Assembly (NCBI GenBank): GCA_028280205.1
Contig: JANQME010000305.1
Span: forward strand, 1-7,420
Origin: Longimicrobiales bacterium
GTDB lineage: Bacteria; Gemmatimonadota; Gemmatimonadetes; Longimicrobiales; Gaopeijiaceae
Length of the DNA: 7,420 bases
Direction of reading: 5' to 3'
Below the pieces are notes generated by a model, which was not told where the DNA came from, did no database searches, and was given only the letters and a program-made list of their open reading frames with translations. This document shows, piece after piece, positions 1 through 5,515 of the stretch (within the stretch, counting starts at the first letter, position 1; every line of letters begins with the position of its first letter). The translations under genes and the position numbers were made by a program.

Positions 1-1
1 C

Positions 2-97
2 GGGAAAGAGTCCCGGACGCCCGGTGTCCCGTCCGATCCCGCGGACCCGGCAAGCGAAGCGCCTCGAGCGGAAGGAGAAGCCGACCGGGGGTCGTGA
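2..97 (+). CDS. Possible C-terminal tail of an upstream gene (partial)
   Basis: One forward frame is open from the left edge to a TGA at 95-97. It would encode a 31-residue hydrophilic tail rich in Pro, Ala, Glu and Asp, ending in ADRGS. Such disordered tails are common, and the transporter that follows also ends in one. Against it, about a third of its codons end in A or T, whereas the certain genes here end in G or C nearly always, and the other two forward frames are also open across this stretch. I recognise no domain. It may simply be intergenic sequence. Confidence 0.2.
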   Translation, partial: GKESRTPGVPSDPADPASEAPRAEGEADRGS

Positions 98-106
98 CCC
101 GTTTTC
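89..106 (+). terminator. Weak terminator-like hairpin with T-run
   Basis: GGGTC at 89-93 and GACCC at 96-100 are perfect inverted arms and are followed closely by TTTT at 102-105. Only two bases separate the arms, so the real loop would have to open to four (CGTG) with a 4-bp stem, which is weak. If the open frame ending at 95-97 is a real gene end, its stop codon lies inside this hairpin. It is a candidate end for upstream transcription and no more. Confidence 0.18.
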
Positions 107-143
107 ACGGAGATGCGCCGCTGACCCCCCGGGCGTATCCTCT

Positions 144-156
144 CGCCTGACAGGCG
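144..156. repeat. 13-bp palindrome upstream of the transporter gene
   Basis: CGCCTG-A-CAGGCG is a perfect inverted repeat with a one-base centre, ending 25 bases before the GTG start of the transporter. A one-base loop is too tight for an RNA hairpin, so if functional it would more likely be a protein-binding site. TATCCT at 136-141 resembles a -10 box, but no matching -35 lies at the right distance. GC-rich DNA throws up such palindromes by chance. Confidence 0.25.
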
Positions 157-181
157 CCGACCCCCTTCCACCCCGGACGAC

Positions 182-1348
182 GTGGCCCCGGACTCAAGGA
201 CCCCGCTGGGCACGGAACGCATCGCGAACGCGTTCTTCCTGCTCCTGCTCGTAACGTTCACGCTCGGCTTCTTCGCTCTCCTGCGGGGCTTCTTCCAGCC
301 GATCTTCTGGGCGACGATCACGGGGGTCGTCTTCCTCCCGGTGCAGAACTGGGTCGAGGAGCGCATGGGAGGGCGTCACACCGCCTCGGCGCTCTTCACC
401 CTCCTCGTCATCCTCCTGGTCGTGCTCGTCCCGACGATCCTCGTGGCCGGAGCCGTCGCCGATCAGGCCCTGACGCTGTACGACGATCTGCAGGGCGGAC
501 AGATCGACCCGGGGGCGCTGCTCGCATCCTTGGAGGCCCGCCTGCCCCCGGCGCTGGTGGCCTCGCTCGAGCGGGCCGGAATCGCCTCCGACACCATCCA
601 GGACCGGATCTCCGACGCGGCCGTCGCGGCCAGCGGATTCATCGCTTCCATGGCGGTGAGCGTGGGGCAGAACGTGGGCCGCTTCGCCGCCCTCTTCTTC
701 GTGATGCTCTATCTGCTGTTCTTCGTCCTCCGTGACGGCGAGAAGATGCGAGCGAAGCTCATCTGGGCGCTCCCGCTCGGGGACGACCGGGAGGAGGACC
801 TCTTCGAGAAGTTCATCGAGGTCGGGCGCGCCACGATCAAGGGCACGCTGGTCGTCGGCGTCGTGCAGGGCACGCTCGGCGGGATCATGTTCGCGATCCT
901 CGGCATCGAGGGGGCGGTCTTCTGGGGCGTGGTCATGGTCTTTCTGTCGATCCTGCCGGCGGTCGGGGCGGCCCTCGTCTGGGTCCCGGCAGGGGTCATC
1001 CTGATGGCGGGTGGAGCGTGGGTCCGCGGGTTGGTGCTGCTCCTTTTCGGGGCGGTCGTCATCAGCCTGGTCGACAACATCCTGCGGCCGCTCCTGGTCG
1101 GTCGAGACACGAAGATGCCCGACTGGCTCATCCTGCTCTCCACGCTCGGCGGGCTCACCACGTTCGGAATCTCCGGGTTCGTGATCGGCCCGATCATCGC
1201 GGCGATGTTTCTCGCGGTCTGGGAGATGTTCGGCGAGCAGCAGGCCATGACCGAGGAAGCTCAGGACGCATCCGCTTCGGACACGGAGAGAGCAGAGGTC
1301 GGCCTGCGAGAGGAGGAGGCCCGAGCGCCCGGGGGTCCCGGGGCGTAG
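182..1348 (+). CDS. AI-2E family transporter (UPF0118, PF01594), integral membrane protein
   Basis: This 388-residue protein has the layout of the AI-2E/UPF0118 permease family, whose members have been linked to autoinducer-2 export or Na+(Li+)/H+ exchange; which substrate applies here cannot be read. Hydrophobic segments lie near residues 15-35, 36-53, 69-93, 167-184, 222-242, 246-275, 281-302 and 316-347, matching the usual eight. A long soluble loop (about 95-160) separates segments 3 and 4, as is typical. Family signatures are ILPAVGAALVWVPA (257-270) and DNILRPLLVG (298-307), followed by the Gly-rich LLSTLGGLTTFG and GFVIGPIIAA stretches. Residues from about 351 form a hydrophilic acidic tail, probably cytoplasmic. 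GTG at 182 is chosen because an in-frame TGA at 122-124 closes the frame and no other good start lies between; only a weak GGA precedes it. The 186-base gap to the peptidase gene suggests a separate transcript. The family assignment is firm; the role is not. Confidence 0.93.
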   Translation: MAPDSRTPLGTERIANAFFLLLLVTFTLGFFALLRGFFQPIFWATITGVVFLPVQNWVEERMGGRHTASALFTLLVILLVVLVPTILVAGAVADQALTLYDDLQGGQIDPGALLASLEARLPPALVASLERAGIASDTIQDRISDAAVAASGFIASMAVSVGQNVGRFAALFFVMLYLLFFVLRDGEKMRAKLIWALPLGDDREEDLFEKFIEVGRATIKGTLVVGVVQGTLGGIMFAILGIEGAVFWGVVMVFLSILPAVGAALVWVPAGVILMAGGAWVRGLVLLLFGAVVISLVDNILRPLLVGRDTKMPDWLILLSTLGGLTTFGISGFVIGPIIAAMFLAVWEMFGEQQAMTEEAQDASASDTERAEVGLREEEARAPGGPGA

Positions 1349-1364
1349 CACGGGCCCTCGGCCC
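1326..1364 (+). terminator. Two GC-rich hairpins at the end of the transporter gene
   Basis: CGCCCGGG at 1326-1333 pairs with CCC at 1337-1339 and GGGCG at 1341-1345 (one bulged G), forming a strong stem that ends directly before the TAG stop at 1346-1348. A second perfect repeat, GGGCC (1352-1356) and GGCCC (1360-1364) with a CTC loop, follows four bases after the stop. Neither has a T-run, so a classical Rho-independent terminator is not shown; they might pause polymerase or protect the 3' end. The rest of the gap up to 1534 holds no promoter I can support. Confidence 0.28.
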
Positions 1365-1523
1365 TCGGCTCACGGCGCCGTTACCCGAGCGTGGCGGGAC
1401 GACGTTGCCGCCCGCTGGGGGGCGCGTCACCTTTCGAGGCGGGCCGGTCGGGGCGCAGATCCCGGCCGGCCCTCGGCGTACGGTCCCGAGGGATGGGCCG
1501 GCGTGCGTCGGTCCGCCTTCCCC

Positions 1524-1529
1524 GAGAGG
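1524..1529 (+). promoter_or_regulatory. Ribosome binding site that fixes the S9 peptidase start
   Basis: GAGAGG lies five bases before ATG 1535. The frame is open further upstream, with ATGs at 1391 and 1493, but neither has a spaced Shine-Dalgarno match. Starting at 1535 places a clean signal peptide at the very N-terminus. Confidence 0.65.
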
Positions 1530-1534
1530 TCCCC

Positions 1535-3856
1535 ATGCGATCAGCGGCGCTTCCATTCGCGGCCCTGGTGCTCCTCGCCGCGGGTGCCGTCCCAGGCCCC
1601 GCCGCCGGGCAGACGCTCCGTCTCACGGCGGAGGACTACGCCCGCGCCGAGCGCTTCCTGGGCCGGAGCGTGGACCCGCTGGTCTACGGGGCGACCGTGC
1701 GTCCGCAGTGGTTCGACGACGGGCGATTCTGGTACCGGAACGACGTCCCGGGCGGCCACGAGTTCGTCCTCGTCGACCCGCCGGCGCGGGCCCGCGGACG
1801 AGCCTTCGACCATCCGCGCCTCGCCGACGCGCTCTCCGCCGTCACCGGCTCTTCGCTCGCACCCCTCTCCCTGCCGATCGAGGACCTGGCGTTCGAGGGC
1901 CACGACATCCTGCTCGAGCTGTCCGACGGCGGGTACGCGCGGTGTGATCTCACGACGTACGAGTGCGAGGAAGACGAGCCGGCGCTCGCCCCGGCCGGCC
2001 CCGCGGCGATTCCGTCGCCCGACGGGCGCCGCGGGGTGTTCATCCGCGGACACGACCTCTGGCTGCGCGACCTCGCGAGCGGCGAGGAGACGCGGCTCAC
2101 GATCGACGGCGTGGAGGACTTCGGCTACGGCACCAACAACGCCGGATGGGTGCGACGGGATCGCCCGGTCGTGAAGTGGTCTCCCGATTCGCGGAAGATC
2201 GCCACGTTCCGGCACGACGCGCGCGGCGTCGGGATGATGTACCTGACGACCACGAAGGTCGGTCACCCCGAGCTCGATGCGTGGCGCTACCCGCTTCCCG
2301 AGGACACGGTGATCTTCCGCGTGGAGCGCATCGTGATCGACCTGGACCGCCCGGCGGGCGATCGCGTCGTCCGGCTGCGCATGCCCCCCGATCAGCACCG
2401 GTCGACCTGTTCCGACCACATCGAGTGCGGCGGACGCCTGGGCGACCTCGAATGGTCCGCGGACGGCACCCGCTTCGCCTTCGTCTCCACCTCACGCGAC
2501 CACAAGTCGGCGAAGGTGCGGATCGCGGACGCGCGCACCGGAGAGGTCCGCGATGTCTTCGAGGAGGTCGAGGAGACCTTCTACGAGTCGTGGAGCGGGT
2601 GGCGCTACCTCTCGGCGACAGAGGAGATCCTCTGGTTCTCGCAGCGGGACGGCTGGGGCCACCTCTTCCTCTACGATGCGCGCACGGGCGCGGTGAAGCG
2701 GAAGGTCACCTCCGGCGAGTGGAACGCCCTAGACCTGCGCGACGTGGACGAGGAGGCGAGGACCGTGACGTTCGTGGGCAACGAGCGCGAGCCTGGAGAT
2801 CCGTACTTCCAGTACCTCTACCGGGTCGGCCTGGACGACGGCGAGGTCGCGCTGCTGACGCCCGACAGCGCGAACCACACGGTCGCCTTCTCGCCGGGCG
2901 GTGACTTCTTCGTCGACTCGTACTCGACGCCGGTCGTACCGCCGGTGACCGTGGTGCGCGACGCGGACGGCGAGGTCGTCATGACGCTCGAGGAGGCGGA
3001 CGTCTCCGCGCTCGAGGCGACGGGCTGGCAGCCGCCCACGCCCTTCACCGTGAAGGCCCGCGACGGCGAGATCGACCTGTACGGCCTCCTCTTCCGGCCG
3101 CTCGACTTCGACCCGTCCCGGTCGTATCCGGTGGTGAACTACCTGTACCCGGGCCCGCAGAGCGGCTCGGTCGGGTCGCGGAGCTTCCGCGCGGCGCACC
3201 GCGACCTGCAGGCCATCGCGGAGCTCGGCTTCGTGGTGGTCGAGCTGGACGCGATGGGAACTCCGATGCGCTCGAAGGCCTTTCACGAGACCTACTACGG
3301 CAACATGGGCGACAACGGTCTTCCGGATCAGATGACCGGGATCGAACAGCTCGCGGAGCGCCATCCCTGGATGGATCTGGAGCGGGTCGGGATCTACGGC
3401 CACTCCGGCGGCGGCTTCGCGGCGGCGGACGCGATCATGCGCTATCCCGACTTCTATCACGTGGCGGTCTCGCAGGCGGGCAACCACGACAACCGCAACT
3501 ACGAGGACGACTGGGGCGAGAAGTGGCAGGGGCTGCTGGAGGTGTACCCGGACGGCTCCACGAACTACGACAACCAGGCCAACCAGCTTCTGGCCGAGAA
3601 CCTGCAGGGGAAGCTCCTGATCGCGCACGGGACGATGGATACGAATGTTCCTCCGTCGAACACGATGCTCGTGGTCGACGCGCTCATCGAGGCGAACAAG
3701 GACTTCGACCTCCTCATGCTGCCCAACCGCGGTCACGGATTCGGGAACGAGCCGTACATGATGAGGCGACGGTGGGACTACTTCGTACGACACCTCCTGG
3801 GCGCCGAGCCGCCGGAGGGATACGAGATCGGGCGGACGGAGCGCCCGGTCGGGTGA
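1535..3856 (+). CDS. Secreted S9 family serine peptidase (DPP4-like: N-terminal beta-propeller plus alpha/beta-hydrolase domain)
   Basis: This 773-residue exported prolyl-oligopeptidase-clan enzyme should cleave short peptides outside the inner membrane. Residues 1-25 are a signal peptide (M-R-S, hydrophobic core, cleavage likely after A-A-G25). A beta-propeller (DPPIV N-terminal type) spans about 75-490, with blade-like repeats such as WSPDSRKIATF and WSADGTRFAFV. It has Cys pairs at 137/144 and 292/298 that may form disulfides, fitting export. The catalytic domain runs from about 500 to the end. Ser624 lies in GHSGGG, Asp702 in GTMDTNV and His734 in NRGHGF; the spacings of 78 and 32 residues equal those of human DPP4 (630/708/740). 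Tyr538 in YPGP matches the oxyanion Tyr547. The region equivalent to DPP4's Glu205-Glu206 instead reads TNNAGWVRRDRP (200-211), so strict dipeptidyl-peptidase activity should not be assumed. Ten bases separate it from the S41 gene, implying one transcript. Fold and mechanism class are firm; substrate is unknown. Confidence 0.95.
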   Translation: MRSAALPFAALVLLAAGAVPGPAAGQTLRLTAEDYARAERFLGRSVDPLVYGATVRPQWFDDGRFWYRNDVPGGHEFVLVDPPARARGRAFDHPRLADALSAVTGSSLAPLSLPIEDLAFEGHDILLELSDGGYARCDLTTYECEEDEPALAPAGPAAIPSPDGRRGVFIRGHDLWLRDLASGEETRLTIDGVEDFGYGTNNAGWVRRDRPVVKWSPDSRKIATFRHDARGVGMMYLTTTKVGHPELDAWRYPLPEDTVIFRVERIVIDLDRPAGDRVVRLRMPPDQHRSTCSDHIECGGRLGDLEWSADGTRFAFVSTSRDHKSAKVRIADARTGEVRDVFEEVEETFYESWSGWRYLSATEEILWFSQRDGWGHLFLYDARTGAVKRKVTSGEWNALDLRDVDEEARTVTFVGNEREPGDPYFQYLYRVGLDDGEVALLTPDSANHTVAFSPGGDFFVDSYSTPVVPPVTVVRDADGEVVMTLEEADVSALEATGWQPPTPFTVKARDGEIDLYGLLFRPLDFDPSRSYPVVNYLYPGPQSGSVGSRSFRAAHRDLQAIAELGFVVVELDAMGTPMRSKAFHETYYGNMGDNGLPDQMTGIEQLAERHPWMDLERVGIYGHSGGGFAAADAIMRYPDFYHVAVSQAGNHDNRNYEDDWGEKWQGLLEVYPDGSTNYDNQANQLLAENLQGKLLIAHGTMDTNVPPSNTMLVVDALIEANKDFDLLMLPNRGHGFGNEPYMMRRRWDYFVRHLLGAEPPEGYEIGRTERPVG

Positions 3857-3866
3857 CCGGGAGAGC

Positions 3867-4937
3867 ATGCGCGCGCAGCGACTGAGACCGACGCGGACCC
3901 TGGCGGTCGCGGCGACCCTGGCGGTCGCGGCGGCGTGTGACGTCGCGCTCTCCGAGCCCGAGCCCCCCTTTCTCGGGGCGCAGGCGGAACTCTACCTGAT
4001 CGACGCCCTCGCGATCATGGAAGGGAACTCGATCCGCAGATACGAGATCGACTGGGAGGCCTTCCGCGCCGCGACGTACGCGGATGCCGAGGCCGTGGCC
4101 GCCGTCGACCCCGCCGACACCTATCCCGCGATCCGAAACGCCCTCGAGCGGATCGGCGACAACCACAGCTTCTTCCAGGAGCCACCGAGCGCGTCGTTCG
4201 GCCCGCCCATGCCCGCGTCGCTGGTGGAGCGTAGAGAGAGCGGGCCCGCCCGAGCCGGCGAGGCGGTCAGCGGTGCGGCGGCCCGGCTTATCGACGGAGT
4301 CGGGTACGTCGAGGTGGATGCCTTCGAGGGCGGGGCGGCGGCCGGCGACTCGGTCGCGGCCGAGTACCACGCGCTCATCGAGGGGGTCGACACGCTCGGT
4401 GTTCAGTGCCGCTGGGTCGTGGACCTGCGGGGCAACACCGGCGGAAACATGTGGCCGATGCTCGCAGGCGTCGGTCCGATCCTCGGCGAGGACACCGTGG
4501 GCTTCTTCATCGATCCCGACTCTGTGATCACCCCGTGGATCTACGAAGGGGGTCGCGCCGTGGGGGACACCATCGTCGCGGCGCAGGCAGTGCCCGCCTA
4601 CGAACTCCTCGCGCCACGCCCCTTCGTGGCCGTGCTCACGGACGGCGAGACGGCCAGCGCGGGCGAGGCGATTGCGGTGGCCTTTCGCGGACGAGCCGAC
4701 GCCCGATCGTTCGGGCAGCCCACGTGGGGCGTGTCGACCGCGAATGCCGCGTTCCGGCTCGTCGACGACGCCGTCATCTTCCTGACCGTCGTGACCCAGG
4801 TCGACCGGACGGGCTTCGTCTACGGCGGACCGCTCCCCCCCGACGAGGTCGTGGAAGGCGACGCGACGGGCGAGCGGGCTTCGGACGACGTGCTGGACGC
4901 GGCGATGACCTGGCTCGAAGGGCAGAGCTGCTCCTGA
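3867..4937 (+). CDS. S41 family peptidase (tail-specific/tricorn-like protease fold), exported, possible lipoprotein
   Basis: This 356-residue protein carries S41 signatures. H100 lies in IGDNHSFF, the position of the family's conserved His. The core strand V-V-D186-L-R-G-N-T-G-G193 is typical. The nucleophile is probably S264 in TDGETASAGE (259-267), and GGPLPPDEVVEGD near the end matches the family's closing G..PD motif. No PDZ domain is visible; only about 85 residues separate H100 from D186. The N-terminus (MRAQRLRPTRT, then a TLAVAA repeat) is a signal peptide ending A-A-A-C24. C24 could be a lipidation site, but the -3 residue is Ala rather than Leu, so plain cleavage is possible. The protein contains no lysine, so a CtpA-type Ser-Lys dyad is impossible; a His/Ser-based mechanism as in tricorn-type enzymes is inferred. 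GGGAGAG lies just before ATG 3867, ten bases after the S9 stop, so the two are likely co-translated. Other Cys residues are C181 and C355. Confidence 0.88.
   Translation: MRAQRLRPTRTLAVAATLAVAAACDVALSEPEPPFLGAQAELYLIDALAIMEGNSIRRYEIDWEAFRAATYADAEAVAAVDPADTYPAIRNALERIGDNHSFFQEPPSASFGPPMPASLVERRESGPARAGEAVSGAAARLIDGVGYVEVDAFEGGAAAGDSVAAEYHALIEGVDTLGVQCRWVVDLRGNTGGNMWPMLAGVGPILGEDTVGFFIDPDSVITPWIYEGGRAVGDTIVAAQAVPAYELLAPRPFVAVLTDGETASAGEAIAVAFRGRADARSFGQPTWGVSTANAAFRLVDDAVIFLTVVTQVDRTGFVYGGPLPPDEVVEGDATGERASDDVLDAAMTWLEGQSCS
3896..3932 (+). repeat. Perfect 18-bp tandem duplication in the signal-peptide coding region
   Basis: The unit GACCCTGGCGGTCGCGGC occurs twice head-to-tail (3896-3913 and 3914-3931), with one further matching base at 3932. 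In frame it encodes TLAVAA-TLAVAA, residues 11-22 of the S41 protein. The copies match at every base including synonymous positions, which points to a recent slippage duplication. Removing one unit keeps the frame and leaves a short but still hydrophobic signal core. Confidence 0.95.
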
Positions 4938-4938
4938 T

Positions 4939-5412
4939 TCAGCCGTCCCCGTCGACGCTGACCTTCTCCATCACGACGGGCTCGGTCGGCCGGTCCTGCG
5001 CTCCGGTCTGAACGGTCCCGATCGCCTCGACGACGTCCATGCCCTCCGTCACGCGGCCGAAGACGGCGTGCTTGCCGTCGAGCCACGCGGTCGGCGCGAG
5101 GGTGATGAAGAACTGCGAGCCCCCCGTATTCGGGCCCGCGTTCGCCATCGAGAAGACACCCGCACCCGTATGCTTGAGCTCGGGGTGGAACTCGTCGTCG
5201 ATTTGGTAGCCGGGTCCGCCGCGGCCGGTCCCGTCCGGACATCCGCCCTGGATCATGAAGCCCTCGATGATCCGGTGGAACGTAAGCCCGTCGTAGTACC
5301 CCTTTTTCGCCAGGTCGATGAAGTTGCCGGCGGTCTTCGGGGCGCGCTCCTTGAACATCTCGGCCACGATCGTGCCGTGGTTCGTCTCGATGGTGACGGT
5401 CGGGTTGGCCAT
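4939..5412 (-). CDS. Cyclophilin-type peptidyl-prolyl cis-trans isomerase, cytoplasmic PpiB-like
   Basis: This 157-residue single-domain cyclophilin catalyses cis-trans isomerisation of Xaa-Pro bonds during protein folding. All main active-site positions of human CypA have equivalents at matching spacing: R47 (R55), F52 (F60), Q55 (Q63), F102 (F113), W110 (W121) and H115 (H126). They lie in the motifs FHRIIEGFMIQGG, NTGGSQFFIT and WLDGKHAVFG. It has no signal peptide, so it should act in the cytoplasm, and its length is normal for short bacterial cyclophilins. ATG at 5412 is chosen over the upstream ATG at 5517 because GGAG lies five bases before it, the domain begins right there (MANPTVTIETNHG), and the longer version would overlap the start of the divergent hydrolase gene. 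Its TGA ends one base from the S41 stop on the other strand. It is probably a monocistronic housekeeping gene. Confidence 0.96.
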   Translation of the reverse strand: MANPTVTIETNHGTIVAEMFKERAPKTAGNFIDLAKKGYYDGLTFHRIIEGFMIQGGCPDGTGRGGPGYQIDDEFHPELKHTGAGVFSMANAGPNTGGSQFFITLAPTAWLDGKHAVFGRVTEGMDVVEAIGTVQTGAQDRPTEPVVMEKVSVDGDG

Positions 5413-5417
5413 TCGAT

Positions 5418-5421
5418 CTCC
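5418..5421 (-). promoter_or_regulatory. Ribosome binding site of the cyclophilin gene
   Basis: GGAG reads on the - strand from 5421 to 5418 with five bases before ATG 5412. It decides the start in favour of the 157-residue protein and against a 192-residue form beginning at 5517. Confidence 0.6.
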
Positions 5422-5438
5422 GTGGATCCGTTGCGGGG

Positions 5439-5455
5439 GTTGTAAGCTGTACAAG
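5439..5455. promoter_or_regulatory. Palindromic AT-rich site in the divergent intergenic region: candidate bidirectional promoter or operator
   Basis: TTGTA (5440-5444) and TACAA (5450-5454) are perfect inverted arms around AGCTG, in the most AT-rich patch of the 5413-5515 gap between the divergently read cyclophilin and hydrolase genes. Each strand reads a -10-like hexamer: TACAAG (5450-5455) on + and TACAAC (5444-5439) on -, each matching TATAAT at four of six positions. A - strand start about seven bases downstream would give a leader of about 19 bases containing the GGAG site, which fits well. A + strand start near 5462 would give about 54 bases to ATG 5516. No -35 box is visible at proper spacing on either strand, so an operator, or a sigma factor of other specificity, is equally possible. 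Confidence 0.35.
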
Positions 5456-5515
5456 GCCTCCATGGATGACCAGCCTCGATTGCCAGCCCCGGACGCCCGG
5501 GCCATGATGGGCGCC

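Noticed and set aside
1..15. CGGGA/TCCCG inverted repeat at the very left edge
   Set aside because: It has five-base arms, no T-run and no context; it is expected by chance in such GC-rich sequence.
24..254. A 76-codon forward open frame at the left edge
   Set aside because: It is Arg- and Pro-rich, overlaps the transporter start in another frame and resembles no protein I know.
194..1351. A 385-codon open frame on the - strand opposite the transporter
   Set aside because: It is a GC-rich antisense shadow: Arg-, Asp-, Glu- and His-rich with no domain, exactly covering the well-supported transporter gene.
1391..1534. A 48-residue N-terminal extension of the S9 peptidase
   Set aside because: It would bury the signal peptide behind a basic stretch, and the Shine-Dalgarno sits at ATG 1535.
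1018..1947. A 309-codon forward open frame joining the transporter and peptidase genes
   Set aside because: It is Arg-, Gly- and Pro-rich, overlaps both real genes in a shifted frame and has no motif.
2729..3868. A 379-codon open frame on the - strand opposite the S9 peptidase
   Set aside because: It covers the catalytic domain of the certain S9 gene and its composition (Arg, Val, His, Glu) is typical of antisense frames in high-GC DNA.
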